Origin: Methylovorus glucosotrophus
Lineage (GTDB): Bacteria; Pseudomonadota; Gammaproteobacteria; Burkholderiales; Methylophilaceae
Length of the DNA: 64,000 nt
Reading direction: 5' to 3'
NCBI RefSeq assembly: GCF_009858335.1
Contig: NZ_VMSE01000001.1
Location: 930,001 to 994,000, forward strand
Positions 34,223 through 43,767 of this stretch are shown one piece after another. Below the pieces are notes generated by a model. That model saw only the letters and a list, made by a program, of their open reading frames with translations. It had not been told where the DNA came from and ran no database searches. Made by a program: the position numbers and the translations under genes. Position 1 is the stretch's first letter, and each line of letters starts with the position of its first letter.

Positions 34223-36574
34223 ATGCGACTAGCTAAATTCAAATATTCAGGACATGCCATCACGGCAGGCTCTGCACTGCGCATGCTGATGCAAAGCCTG
34301 CTGGCACTGGTATGCATTTCGGCCGCAGTCTATGCGGTCAGTGCAGAGCAGCTGGAAAGTGGTGGCTTGCCCTTTGCCAGCAAGCCTTTGGCCTCAGATA
34401 CACTGGAACTGACGACGCAGGAATTTGCCTGGCTGAAGGCCCATCCGGTCATTACTGTAGGTGTGCATCACGGCTGGATGCCGATCGAGTTCCTGTCGGA
34501 GGGCAACGAGTTTCGCGGAATCACCGTGGATTACCTCAAGCGCTTCGAGCGGCTTCTGGGCGTGCGTTTTCAACGCAGCGAATACTCTGAAAATCCGGCG
34601 ACCGAAACCGCCGACATGCTATCCGGTATCGCCAGCGTCAAATCGCTTAATGGCAGCCGCTTTGTGGCGCTGCCTGAGCCTGTGATTTCGGTGCCTTACA
34701 CCATCTATATCCACAAGAAAAACGACACCATCCGCACCTTTGCCGACCTCCAGCACAAGCGCGTCGCGGTATTCAAGAATGGTCCCCTGGCTGGCTTGTT
34801 GACCAAGGATCAGCAGGGTATCGAGTTATTCAAGGTGGATATCGCCGAAGAGGCGTTTGTGGCGCTGGAAACCGGCAAGGTAGATGCCTACATCGGCAAT
34901 CCGCTGGTGGTGGATTATGTCTCGAATGTGCAGGGCATACGCTATCTGGCCAAAGCTGGGTCCACGCCTTACAAAGCCAGCGTGAACATGGCGGTGCGCA
35001 AGGACTGGCCAGAGCTGGCCAGTATCCTGCAGAAAACACTGAAGCATCTGGAGCCAGAGCGTAGCGACATTCTGAATGACTGGCGCCTGCAGCCTGGCAG
35101 CAAAACCGGTTTATTGCCTTTCCTGCTGGCAGGCCTGCTGTTGCTGGCGACCATCATTGTGCTGCGCGGCTACCGGCTCAAGCGTGAAGTGGCAAGGCAA
35201 GCGGCCGCCTCGCAGAAACTGATCTGGAAACAGGCCAATTACGATTTTCTGACCGGCTTGCCCAATCGTCCCATGTTCCACAAACAGCTGGCGGAAGAAA
35301 TCCATAAATCGCTGCAACACCAGCAGCCGCTGGTGCTGATGTTTCTCGATCTGGATAACTTCAAGCAGATCAACGATCAGCTGGGGCATTCCATCGGTGA
35401 CAAGCTGCTGGTGGAAACCGGCGCGCGTATTGCCGCCGTCGCCCGCGATTGCACCCTGCTGGCACGTCTGGGTGGCGATGAATTCACCATTGTGCTTTCC
35501 AATGTGCAAAACCAGCAGCAGGTGGAGTGGCTGTGTGAGCGCATTCTGCGCCAGGTCTCGCTGCCATTCACCATTGAAAACCACGTGGTGTATGTGACCA
35601 CCAGCATAGGCATTGCGTCTTTCCCCGAGCACAGCCGGGATGTGGAAACACTGATGAAATATGCCGACCAGGCTATGTACGAAGCCAAGCGTCTGGGCCG
35701 CAACCGTTACCAGTTTTTCTCGCCATCCATGCAGGAGCTGGCCGCACACAAGTTGCAGGTCAGCAATGATTTGCGGCATGCGCTCAACCGGCACGAGCTG
35801 GTGATGTACTACCAGCCGATTGTGGATCTGGCGACCAACGAGATACACAAGGCCGAAGCGCTGGTGCGCTGGCAGCATCCCACACGCGGACTGGTGCCGC
35901 CCTTCGAGTTTATTCCGGTGGCGGAAGAAACCGGCATGATCAATCGCATGGGCGACTGGGTGTTCCGCCAGTCAGCACGCGATACGGTGACGCTGGTGCA
36001 GGAATCGCTGGCCTCGCGCAGTGCGCCGCCTGAGGGCAATGTGGTGGATGCGACCATCTTCCAGGTCAGCATCAATGTGTCGCCGCTGCAATTCCAGAGC
36101 AGCCAGGAGTTGCAGACCTGGCAAGCCTATCTCGACCAGATAGGCCTGCCTGCGGAATGCCTGGCCATTGAAATTACCGAAGGCCTGCTGCTGGAAGCGT
36201 CTGATCAGGTGAAAGCCACCCTGACCCAATTCCGCGACGCCGGTATTGCCACCTCGATTGATGACTTCGGCACTGGCTATTCCTCGCTGGCCTATCTCAA
36301 GAAGTTTCATATCGACTTCGTCAAGATTGACCGCTCCTTCGTGCAGAACCTGGGCGCCGGCAATGACGACATGGTGCTATGCGAAGTGATTGTGGATATG
36401 GCGCACAGACTGGGCATGCGCGTGATTGCCGAAGGCGTGGAAACCGAAGCCCAGCTCGAACTGCTGAAGCGCGCAGGCTGTGACTTTGCCCAGGGCTATC
36501 TGTTCTCGCCGGCCTTGCCGTTTGATCAGTTCATGACCTTTGTGCAGGACTGGCGCAAACGCGCTACCAGTTAG
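34223..36574 (+). CDS. Periplasmic SBP-sensor GGDEF-EAL protein
   Basis: About 783 residues from ATG 34223 (TTG 34178 and ATG 34283 are alternatives). An N-terminal signal or anchor (MLMQSLLALVCISAA) leads to a periplasmic solute-binding family 3 domain (about 60-300: VITVGVHHGWMPIEF, FADLQHKRVAVFKNG, AYIGNPLVVDYV). A membrane helix follows (LLPFLLAGLLLLATIIVL), then GGDEF (LGGDEFTIV intact) and EAL (AEALVRW, DDFGTGYSSL, AEGVET intact). Both c-di-GMP synthesis and breakdown are possible; the net activity would depend on ligand binding in the periplasm. An imperfect hairpin with TTTT follows (36588-36612). Confidence 0.92.
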   Translation: MRLAKFKYSGHAITAGSALRMLMQSLLALVCISAAVYAVSAEQLESGGLPFASKPLASDTLELTTQEFAWLKAHPVITVGVHHGWMPIEFLSEGNEFRGITVDYLKRFERLLGVRFQRSEYSENPATETADMLSGIASVKSLNGSRFVALPEPVISVPYTIYIHKKNDTIRTFADLQHKRVAVFKNGPLAGLLTKDQQGIELFKVDIAEEAFVALETGKVDAYIGNPLVVDYVSNVQGIRYLAKAGSTPYKASVNMAVRKDWPELASILQKTLKHLEPERSDILNDWRLQPGSKTGLLPFLLAGLLLLATIIVLRGYRLKREVARQAAASQKLIWKQANYDFLTGLPNRPMFHKQLAEEIHKSLQHQQPLVLMFLDLDNFKQINDQLGHSIGDKLLVETGARIAAVARDCTLLARLGGDEFTIVLSNVQNQQQVEWLCERILRQVSLPFTIENHVVYVTTSIGIASFPEHSRDVETLMKYADQAMYEAKRLGRNRYQFFSPSMQELAAHKLQVSNDLRHALNRHELVMYYQPIVDLATNEIHKAEALVRWQHPTRGLVPPFEFIPVAEETGMINRMGDWVFRQSARDTVTLVQESLASRSAPPEGNVVDATIFQVSINVSPLQFQSSQELQTWQAYLDQIGLPAECLAIEITEGLLLEASDQVKATLTQFRDAGIATSIDDFGTGYSSLAYLKKFHIDFVKIDRSFVQNLGAGNDDMVLCEVIVDMAHRLGMRVIAEGVETEAQLELLKRAGCDFAQGYLFSPALPFDQFMTFVQDWRKRATS

Positions 36575-36587
36575 CGGCTACCCTGAC

Positions 36588-36612
36588 AGACGCCAGCGAA
36601 ACAGCGTCTTTT
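36588..36612 (+). terminator. Short terminator after the GGDEF-EAL gene
   Basis: AGACGC / GCGTCT with a 10-base loop followed by TTTT, 14 bases after the stop. Confidence 0.5.
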
Positions 36613-36628
36613 GCCAAGGCTTGATATA

Positions 36629-36649
36629 CCGGGCCGCATTTCGGCCCGG
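36629..36649. terminator. GC-rich hairpin between convergent genes
   Basis: CCGGGCCG, loop CATTT, CGGCCCGG. It lies 10 bases beyond the stop of the minus-strand RND permease. There is no T-run. Confidence 0.6.
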
Positions 36650-36659
36650 CATGGCAGAG

Positions 36660-39600
36660 TTAACTTGCTGCCTTGCTACGCTTCTGCCAGCGGGTTCTCA
36701 GCCACTGCTCGGCATCATCCACAAAGGTATACACGGCGGGAATCACGATCAGGCTGAGGATGGTGGAGGTGATCAGCCCGCCGATCACCGCAATCGCCAT
36801 CGGCGAGCGGAAGCTGGGGTCGGCCCCCAGCCCCATGGCAATCGGCACCATGCCAGCACCCATGGCCAGCGTGGTCATGATGATGGGGCGGGCGCGTTTG
36901 CGGCAGGCATCAATCAGGGCTTCCAGCCGGGATGGCGGATTCTGGCCATCCTGCCGCTGCCCGCGCGCCATGATGGCGTACTCCACCAGCAGAATGGAGT
37001 TCTTGCTCACAATGCCCATCAGCATCAACAGCCCAATCAGCGATGGCATGGAGAAGCTTTTCCCGGTCAGAAGCAACAGCACAAAGGCGCCGCCTATGCT
37101 GAGCGGCAAGGCCATGAGGATGGTCAAGGGCTGCATGAAGTCGCGGAACAGCAGCACCAGCACGGCATAAATGCACAGCACGCCAATCGCCATCGCCAGG
37201 CCAAAGCTCTGGAACAGATCGTTCATGTTCTCGGCATCGCTGGAGGGCACGATATGCACGCTGGGTGGCAGATTCTTGATGGCAGGCAATTGCATGGCTT
37301 CGGCATACACCGCGCCCAGTTCACGCTGCCCCAGCTCCACCTCGATAGATACATTGCGCACGCGCTTGAAGCGGTCAATCTGCGCCGGGCCGCTGCCCAG
37401 GTGAATGTCGGCGATGTTGCCTATGCGCACCGGGCCATTGGTACCGCTGACGGTCAGGCGTGCAATCGCATCTATATCCGTGCGGAAGTTCTCGGGAAAC
37501 TGGATGCGGATAGGCACCTGACGGTCAGCCAGATTGAGCTTGGGCAGATTGATGTCGTAATCGCCCGCGGTGGCAATGCGCACCACATCGGCAATATCGC
37601 GAGTCGTCACGCCCAGGGCCGCTGCCCGTGCCGTGTCGGGCCGTATGATGACTTCAGGTTGGACCAGGCTGGCGTTGGAATACACATTGCCGATATTACG
37701 CAGGGTGCGCAGGCCGCGCATGACCTCGGTGGTGGCCTCGCTCAGCGCCAGCGGATCATCACTCTGCAGGTTCAACACCATCTTGACGCCGGTATCCAGC
37801 GAACCCACCTTGATGCGCATGCCGGGCAATGCGCCCAGGGCCTCGCGCAACTCGCTTTCAATCTTCTGCTGGGTGATGCTGCGCTCCTTGCGGTGCACCA
37901 TTACCACGGTCAGTACGGCTTTGCGGGTTTCGGCGGTGGAGCCTGCCGAAAAGCCCTGGCCTGAGGTGCCATTGCCTATGCTGCTATACACATGGCGCAC
38001 ATTGGGATTTTTGCTGACGAGCGCACGCACCTGTTCGGCGGCCTGGGCGGTCTCCTGCAGATGGGCGCCCGGCGCCAGTTCGATATTCACCAGCGTCATG
38101 CTGCGGTCTGCGGGCGGCACAAAGCCCTTGGGCAGCAGCGGAATCAGCATGAGCGAACCCACGAAAAACAGCAGGGCCAGGCTGACCGTGATCCCGCGAT
38201 GGCGTACTGACCACGCGACCAGCGCCAGATAGCGACGGGTGATCCGGCCATCGGTTTCGGCTTTTTCTGGCTTGGGCTTGAGAAAGTAAGCGGCCATCAT
38301 CGGCGTAATCAGGCGGGCGACGGCCAGCGAGGCGAAGATGGCGAATACCGCGGTCCAGCCGAACTGCTTGAAAAACTTGCCAGCGATGCCCGACATGAAG
38401 GCCGTCGGCAAAAACACCGCGATCAGGGCAAAGGTGGTGGCAATCACCGCCATACCAATTTCATCGGCTGCTTCCATGGCGGCTTCACGCGGCGATTTGC
38501 CCATGTTGAGGTGGCGGGCGATATTCTCGATTTCTACAATCGCGTCATCCACCAGTATCCCCACCACCAGCGCCAGCGACAGCAGGGTGACGGTATTGAT
38601 GGTGTAGCCAAACACGCTCATGCCGATAAAGGTTGGCAGCACACTGAGCGGCAGTGCCACGGCGGCGATAAAGGTCGCGCGGAAATCGCGCAGGAACAGC
38701 ATGACCACCAGCACCGCCAGCACTGCACCTTCATACAGCAGGTGCATGGAGCCATCGAAATTGTCCTGCACTGGGGTCACGTTTTCCCAGGCCGGGGTGA
38801 TCTTGACACCGGGGTGGCTGTCATTGAATTCGGCCACGGCCTTGTCAACCCGCGCCTTGAGGCCGGTTTCGCTCTCGCCCTTGCTGCGGGTGATTTCAAA
38901 GCCAATCACCGGCTTGCCATCCATCAGCGCGATATGACTGCGTTCGGCAATGGTGTCCTGCACATCGGCCACTTGTCCCAGCGTGACGTAAGTACCGGTC
39001 AGCGTGGGCAGTTGCAGATCGCGCAGCTGGCGGGCTTCCTTGACCGTGCCCAGTGTGCGCACCTGCTGGCGTATGCCGCCTAGGTCGGTGCGGCCGCCCG
39101 AGCTTTCCAGCTGCATGCGGCGCAATTCTGAGGAGACGGTGGACGCGCTGACACCCAAGGCCAGCATTTTGTCCGGATCGAGCGAAATGCGTACCTCGCG
39201 ATCCACACCGCCGACGCGCTCAAACTTGCCGACGCCCACCACCGACAGCATTTTCTTGGCAATTTCATTGTCGATCAGCCAGCTCAGGTCTCTCTCGTCC
39301 AGGTCCTTGGCGGTGACGCTGTAATTGACAATGGCCGAGCCCGAGGTGGTGATGCGCGAGACGATGGGGTCCTTGGTATCCGCGGGCAGCTCGGAGCGCA
39401 CACGTGACACGGCCGAGCGCACATCGTTTTCAGCGTCCGAGACGGATTTTTCCAGCTGGAATTGCACCGAGATCGTCACCTGGCCATCCAGTATCTTGGT
39501 GGTGATGTGCTTGACCATATCCACCGAGGCGATGGAGTCTTCAATCTTGCGGGCGACGTCGTTTTCCAGCTGGCTGGGCGAGGCGCCTTCCAGCGTTGCG

Positions 39601-39743
39601 GTGACGCTGACGGCCGGTAATTCAATATCCGGAAAATCCTGCACCTTGGTGGTTTTGAACGCAAACAGGCCGACGATGCTGAGCAGGCCAAACAGCAGGA
39701 TCGCCGGAATCGGGTTGCGTATGGAATAGGCGGAAATATTCAT
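36660..39743 (-). CDS. RND efflux pump inner-membrane permease (HAE-1 type)
   Basis: A 1027-residue proton-driven efflux permease of the AcrB/MexF type. It starts MNISAYSIRNPIPAI, has a large periplasmic domain after the first helix, the proton-relay motif GILVDDAIVEIENI in the fourth helix region, and the second half-repeat with another large loop and VSKNSILLVEYA. Length and layout match full HAE-1 pumps. It is the last gene of a TetR-OMF-MFP-RND operon, 10 bases after the adaptor gene, and likely exports hydrophobic or amphipathic compounds. Confidence 0.94.
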   Translation of the reverse strand: MNISAYSIRNPIPAILLFGLLSIVGLFAFKTTKVQDFPDIELPAVSVTATLEGASPSQLENDVARKIEDSIASVDMVKHITTKILDGQVTISVQFQLEKSVSDAENDVRSAVSRVRSELPADTKDPIVSRITTSGSAIVNYSVTAKDLDERDLSWLIDNEIAKKMLSVVGVGKFERVGGVDREVRISLDPDKMLALGVSASTVSSELRRMQLESSGGRTDLGGIRQQVRTLGTVKEARQLRDLQLPTLTGTYVTLGQVADVQDTIAERSHIALMDGKPVIGFEITRSKGESETGLKARVDKAVAEFNDSHPGVKITPAWENVTPVQDNFDGSMHLLYEGAVLAVLVVMLFLRDFRATFIAAVALPLSVLPTFIGMSVFGYTINTVTLLSLALVVGILVDDAIVEIENIARHLNMGKSPREAAMEAADEIGMAVIATTFALIAVFLPTAFMSGIAGKFFKQFGWTAVFAIFASLAVARLITPMMAAYFLKPKPEKAETDGRITRRYLALVAWSVRHRGITVSLALLFFVGSLMLIPLLPKGFVPPADRSMTLVNIELAPGAHLQETAQAAEQVRALVSKNPNVRHVYSSIGNGTSGQGFSAGSTAETRKAVLTVVMVHRKERSITQQKIESELREALGALPGMRIKVGSLDTGVKMVLNLQSDDPLALSEATTEVMRGLRTLRNIGNVYSNASLVQPEVIIRPDTARAAALGVTTRDIADVVRIATAGDYDINLPKLNLADRQVPIRIQFPENFRTDIDAIARLTVSGTNGPVRIGNIADIHLGSGPAQIDRFKRVRNVSIEVELGQRELGAVYAEAMQLPAIKNLPPSVHIVPSSDAENMNDLFQSFGLAMAIGVLCIYAVLVLLFRDFMQPLTILMALPLSIGGAFVLLLLTGKSFSMPSLIGLLMLMGIVSKNSILLVEYAIMARGQRQDGQNPPSRLEALIDACRKRARPIIMTTLAMGAGMVPIAMGLGADPSFRSPMAIAVIGGLITSTILSLIVIPAVYTFVDDAEQWLRTRWQKRSKAAS

Positions 39744-39753
39744 GGCGGCCCCG

Positions 39754-40839
39754 TTATTGCGCTACGCGCACTATGTCGCCATCGATCAGGAAGCCCACGC
39801 CGCTTTCCACATAGCGGGCCTTGGGGTCTATGCCTTCGCGAATGATGATACGGTCACCGACATGGCCGCCGCTGACGACCTTGCGGCGCTCCACATGCTG
39901 CTGGTCACTTAGCGTGAACACATACTCATAGCCATCGCGGTTGAGCACGGCGCTGCTGGGCAGGCTGAGCCCACGCTGCTCACCGACGGCAAAGCTGCCG
40001 CGCGCAAACATGCCGCTCTTGAGCGGGCCATCCACGCCTTGCGGAATATCCACATACACCAGGGTGTTGCGGGTGTCCTGGTTCATGGTGGGGGCAATCA
40101 CACGCACCTTGCCTGTTACCTGGGCCTGGCTGCCAGTTGGCGTCAGGGTTACGGCCTGGCCAGGTTTGACGCTGGCAAGCTCAGTGGCGCCGACTTCACC
40201 GCGCCATTCCAGCCTGTCCTGCATCACCAGGCGAAACAGCTCTTCCCCGGCGTTGACCACGCTGCCCACGGTGGCCGTGCGGCTGCTGATGGTGCCAAAC
40301 TCGGGCGCCACGATACGGGTGCGGCGTAGCCGCAGGCGCTGGCTTTCCAGCGCGGCCACGGCAGACTCAAACTTGGCCTTGGCGGTTTGTTCCGTGGTGA
40401 GGTATTGCACGATCTGCTGCTCGCTGAGGGCGCCTTTGGCCAGCCCTTTTACCCGGTTGGCATCCAGCTCGGCCTGACGCAGATTGGCTTCGGCTTCGAG
40501 TGCGTCCGCTTCTTTCTGGGCGAGGTCAGCCTTGACCGTTTCATCGTCAAACTCGGCCAGCAGCTGGCCTTTTTTGACTTTGTTGCCAACATTGACGTAC
40601 ACCGCTTTCAGCCGCAAACCGCTGACTTCGTTACCGATAATGGCTTCCTGCCAGGCCAGGATGTTGCCATTGGCGGTGATGCTGGTGGCGGCTGCCGTTT
40701 CCTGCGGACTGACCAGTCGTACGGTGAGCGCGGGTTTGGTTTCACCGGCCTCCGAGCCGGATTTGCTAGGGTGGCAGGCCGTCAGCAAGGCAGTGGTCAG
40801 CAACAGGGCCAGGGAAACGTAAGGAGCGCGGTTTTTCAT
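39754..40839 (-). CDS. RND efflux periplasmic adaptor (MFP)
   Basis: A 361-residue membrane-fusion protein with a lipoprotein-like signal (ALLTACHPSKSGS, with the Cys as possible lipidation site). It has the lipoyl halves (GNEVSGLRLKAVYVNVGNKV; IVAPEFGTISSRTATVG) either side of a helical hairpin, then the beta-barrel and membrane-proximal domains. It connects the permease with the outer-membrane channel. Its start overlaps the stop of the outer-membrane gene by ATGA. Confidence 0.92.
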   Translation of the reverse strand: MKNRAPYVSLALLLTTALLTACHPSKSGSEAGETKPALTVRLVSPQETAAATSITANGNILAWQEAIIGNEVSGLRLKAVYVNVGNKVKKGQLLAEFDDETVKADLAQKEADALEAEANLRQAELDANRVKGLAKGALSEQQIVQYLTTEQTAKAKFESAVAALESQRLRLRRTRIVAPEFGTISSRTATVGSVVNAGEELFRLVMQDRLEWRGEVGATELASVKPGQAVTLTPTGSQAQVTGKVRVIAPTMNQDTRNTLVYVDIPQGVDGPLKSGMFARGSFAVGEQRGLSLPSSAVLNRDGYEYVFTLSDQQHVERRKVVSGGHVGDRIIIREGIDPKARYVESGVGFLIDGDIVRVAQ

Positions 40840-42284
40840 GGTTGTTTCTCGGTGGAATCGGGAGTGTTGGCGGCAAGTGGGGTATCAGCACCTTGCCAGC
40901 CACCACCCACGGCAATGTAGAGTTCAATCAGGGTGGTAATGCGGTTCTGGTTCAGCTGGGTGAGCGCATAGTCGGCTTCCAGCGCATTGCGCCGCGTGGT
41001 TTCGAGGTCGATGGCATTATCAAACCCCGCTTCATAACGCTGGCTGATGGCCTGCAAGGCTTGCGCGTAATTGTCGGCGGCCTGCTGCAGGCTGGGCTGG
41101 CGTGCGTTATAGCTTTGCAGCGTCAGCAGTTTCTGCTCGACTTCCTTGATGGCGGTGCGCGCCTTGCTGCGGTAATTGCTGTCCGCAGCACGCAGGCTTT
41201 CCCAGGCGGCGGAGACATTGGCCTTGCGCTGCCCCATGTCAAACAGCGGAATATCAATGGTGGGGCCGAAAGACCAGGTCAGGGCATTATTGGTGACGCC
41301 GGAATTGAGGTAGCGTACCGGCGTGATATTACCGCTGAGGGTGATCTTGGGGTACCTGTCGGCCTCCTTGACGCCTACCTGAGCCGTAGCGGCGGCCAGG
41401 TCACGTTCCGCGGCCAGCAGGTCGGGGCGTTGCTCCAGCAGCACAGCCGGTACCGAGGGCACGTCAAAGCTGCCGGGTTGCAGCACGGTAAAGTCGCGCG
41501 GCGCCAGGCGTTCGCGCAGCTGTGGCTCGGCCATGCCAGTCAGCGCCACCATGGCCTTGATCTGCAATTCGCATTGCATCTGCTGGTCATTGAGGTCACT
41601 GGCGGCCTGGGCCTGCGTGGCTTGCGCCAGCGCATTGTCAGAGTCGGACTTGAAGCCATGGGCAGCAGCCGAGGCCGTCAACTCTGCACTGCGGGTCTTG
41701 GATTCCAGATAGCGCTCGTACAGCCGCACCTTCTGCTGACAGAAGCGGTAGTCGTTATAGGCCTTGGCACTCTCCGCGGCAACGGACAGCCGCGCATCCT
41801 GCAGCAGATTGCGTTTGGCATCGTAATCGGCCATTGAGGATTCGCGTTCGCGGCGCAAGCCACCAAACAGGTCGATCTCCCACGAGGTATCAAAGCTGAT
41901 CTGCTGCTGCGTGAGCAGGGTAGGATCGCCGCCGAAGGAGAAAGCCTTGCGGCTGATCGATGGCGTGGCACTCAGGCCATCAAACCCCATGGCACGCGCC
42001 GCCACCAGATTGGCACGGGCAGACGCGATATTCTTGTAGGCATCGGCCACACTGGCGCTATTGCGCTCGGCAGCGGTGATGATCTCCAGCAGCACATTGT
42101 CATTGAATTGCCGCCACCAGTCCGCGGTCTGGGCGGCTGGCACGGGAGTCTGTACCTGCCAGGTATCGGGCGTCACCGTCTTGGGTTTCTGGTAATCGGG
42201 CCCCACCATGGGCCAGCCCTGGCAGCCTGCCAGCAAGCTCGCCATGAGCGCCGACAGGAGAATCTTGCGTGATGTCGTGCTCAT
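40836..42284 (-). CDS. RND outer-membrane factor lipoprotein (NodT family)
   Basis: About 482 residues from the ATG at 42284; the longer frame runs through the regulator gene and is not used. It has a lipobox (SLLAGC) and the OprM/NodT signature start (GPDYQKPKT, then WWRQFNDNVL). Two helical repeats (one around RANLVAARAMGFDGLSATPS, the other near the C-terminus with LQSYNARQPSLQQAADNYAQ) form the channel. Its start overlaps the stop of the tetR gene by ATGA and its end overlaps the adaptor gene start, so all are translationally coupled. Confidence 0.93.
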   Translation of the reverse strand: MSTTSRKILLSALMASLLAGCQGWPMVGPDYQKPKTVTPDTWQVQTPVPAAQTADWWRQFNDNVLLEIITAAERNSASVADAYKNIASARANLVAARAMGFDGLSATPSISRKAFSFGGDPTLLTQQQISFDTSWEIDLFGGLRRERESSMADYDAKRNLLQDARLSVAAESAKAYNDYRFCQQKVRLYERYLESKTRSAELTASAAAHGFKSDSDNALAQATQAQAASDLNDQQMQCELQIKAMVALTGMAEPQLRERLAPRDFTVLQPGSFDVPSVPAVLLEQRPDLLAAERDLAAATAQVGVKEADRYPKITLSGNITPVRYLNSGVTNNALTWSFGPTIDIPLFDMGQRKANVSAAWESLRAADSNYRSKARTAIKEVEQKLLTLQSYNARQPSLQQAADNYAQALQAISQRYEAGFDNAIDLETTRRNALEADYALTQLNQNRITTLIELYIAVGGGWQGADTPLAANTPDSTEKQP

Positions 42285-42958
42285 GATGCTTGCTCCCCGG
42301 CGCCCGCGCGGCGCGCTTTTTCGTCCAGCACCATGGCCAGCGCATAGCGGCCATAGCGTTCTGCCATGCGGTCCAGCGCGGCATGGTTTTCCACTAGCTG
42401 TGGCGACATATGGCGAATGACCTTCTGCCCGATATACATATGTACGGCCATGCCAAAACAAGCCATCACCAGGCTGCGAATCTCATCATCCGGCTCTTTT
42501 ACGTCCAAGTGCTGGCAGAGCAGCTTCGCCATGGCGAGATGATGTGGCTTCACTTCGCATTCTATTTCCTGCTCCCACACGCCGGTTGGCTCCAGCATCT
42601 CGCGGTGGCGGAGTTTCACCACATCGTGCACCACATCGCCCATTTTCAGGGGCTGGAAGAACTCCACAAAGAACTGCTGCAAGGCGCTGGCCAGGGACAG
42701 GCCAGGGGCGGCAAAGGCAAATTCGCAGGGACGTGCAATCAGATCCGGCATGGAAAACACCGTGCGATACAAACCCGCTTTATCCGTGAAGTAATAGCTG
42801 ATGGCAGATACATTGACTTGGGCAGCCTGCGCAATCTGCCGCACGCTGGTTTTGGCATAGCCTTTTTCAGCGAACAGCTTGAGGGCGCAGAGCAGGATTT
42901 TCTGCCGCGCTTCTGCACCGTCAGTGCGGCTTGCTGTTTGAGGGGTGGGGGGTGACAT
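42281..42958 (-). CDS. TetR/AcrR-family regulator of the RND operon (CerR-like)
   Basis: A 225-residue protein with an N-terminal helix-turn-helix (ILLCALKLFAEKGYAKTSVRQIAQAAQVNVSAISYYFTDK; key residues about 20-60) and a CerR-type ligand-binding C-terminus (DUF1956-like; PLKMGDVVHDVVKLRHREML). It is the first gene of the operon and overlaps the next gene by four bases, so it likely represses itself and the pump until a substrate binds. A perfect dyad lies 38 bases upstream of its start. Confidence 0.92.
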   Translation of the reverse strand: MSPPTPQTASRTDGAEARQKILLCALKLFAEKGYAKTSVRQIAQAAQVNVSAISYYFTDKAGLYRTVFSMPDLIARPCEFAFAAPGLSLASALQQFFVEFFQPLKMGDVVHDVVKLRHREMLEPTGVWEQEIECEVKPHHLAMAKLLCQHLDVKEPDDEIRSLVMACFGMAVHMYIGQKVIRHMSPQLVENHAALDRMAERYGRYALAMVLDEKARRAGAGEQAS

Positions 42959-42996
42959 GAGGCATCAACCAGACAATAGACGAGCTGGGATCATAC

Positions 42997-43014
42997 ATCA
43001 AACAAACGTTTGAT
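42997..43014. promoter_or_regulatory. Likely operator for the TetR regulator
   Basis: ATCAAAC, four bases, GTTTGAT: a perfect inverted repeat 38-56 bases upstream of the tetR start, in the position and size expected for a TetR-family operator. Confidence 0.6.
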
Positions 43015-43078
43015 CAATAAACTTTACAAAGATTTAAGTGACGACTTATGCAAGGTGGACTTTAAGCGTTAGCTACGG

Positions 43079-43099
43079 CAAAAAACCCCTGGTCGGGGT
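43079..43099 (-). terminator. Orphan intrinsic terminator on the minus strand
   Basis: On the minus strand: ACCCC, loop GACCA, GGGGT, then TTTTTT. No minus-strand gene ends close to it; the nearest stop is 43360, 260 bases upstream. It may end that gene's long 3' UTR or a small RNA. Confidence 0.7.
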
Positions 43100-43359
43100 A
43101 TCTCCCAGATGTTTTGGCGATGATTGTTATCAGGAAGCTTGCCGTGCGAACTTCGTTATCTGCACTGCATACAAGTGCAGACATGATAGAAAGTGGCCAT
43201 GAGGGCACTACCACCGACCTGAAAAACTCTATCTGGAGGTGGTTACGGCCTTGTCGCAAAGATTGGCGTGAATGGATCGTTTAAAACGGGCTGCCAAATT
43301 GAGATGACTGCAGAGCGCCATGGGAGACAAGTGGACTTGTTGGCAAAGCGTGTTATGCC

Positions 43360-43767
43360 TTAAACATACACATCAATAGGGGGATTCTGGCTGCGGTCCA
43401 CCTCTGCGCTGGTGGCTTTCTGCTTCAGCTCTTCGCGCATCTGATCCAGCAGCTTCTGCTTGTCTTCCGGGCTCATGGCCTCAAACTCTTCCTTGCTGAT
43501 GCCGTGCGCGTTCATCCATGACCACTGCAGCTTTTCCGCGTACGACATCTTCATGTAATCCTGCAACTCCTGGGCGGGATCACTCTTGACCTGGCTGTTC
43601 TCCAGCGGTTTTTCGGAGGCCACCACGCTGCTGGTGGTCTGCTGGGTACTCTCTTCGGCAGTTTGCGTGCTCAGCTCCAGCGCTTTTGCCTGGCTGCTCT
43701 CCACGCGCGTGCGATAAGCCGCCGCTGCTCCCAGCGGCGTGGCAGTGATGAATGGGCTGATACTCAT
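43360..43767 (-). CDS. Conserved hypothetical small protein
   Basis: 135 residues. The N-terminal 70 residues are Ser/Thr/Gln-rich and look disordered; the C-terminal half (MSYAEKLQWSWMNAHGISKEEFEAMSPEDKQKLLDQ region) is a compact acidic helical segment that seems conserved in kind. A GGGGAG site precedes the start. There is no signal peptide or membrane helix. I do not recognise a function. Confidence 0.75.
   Translation of the reverse strand: MSISPFITATPLGAAAAYRTRVESSQAKALELSTQTAEESTQQTTSSVVASEKPLENSQVKSDPAQELQDYMKMSYAEKLQWSWMNAHGISKEEFEAMSPEDKQKLLDQMREELKQKATSAEVDRSQNPPIDVYV

Larger units (their letters stand above)
42959..43359. other. Intergenic region with operator, hairpin and orphan terminator
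   Basis: A 401-base gap between the tetR start and the stop of a small minus-strand gene. It holds the operator above, a minus-strand intrinsic terminator (43079-43099) and a 7-bp hairpin upstream of it (43160-43180). The only frame (minus, ends 43062) runs past the terminator, so it is unlikely to be coding. Confidence 0.55.

Noticed and set aside
36540..37964. Plus-strand 474-codon frame opposite the RND permease
   Set aside because: It is His/Gln-rich shadow coding opposite a conserved pump gene.
40836..42461. Longer N-terminal extension for the outer-membrane factor
   Set aside because: It would run through the regulator gene; the ATG at 42284 directly precedes a lipoprotein signal and overlaps the regulator stop.
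43062..43259. Minus-strand 65-codon frame
   Set aside because: It runs through an intrinsic terminator before its stop codon.
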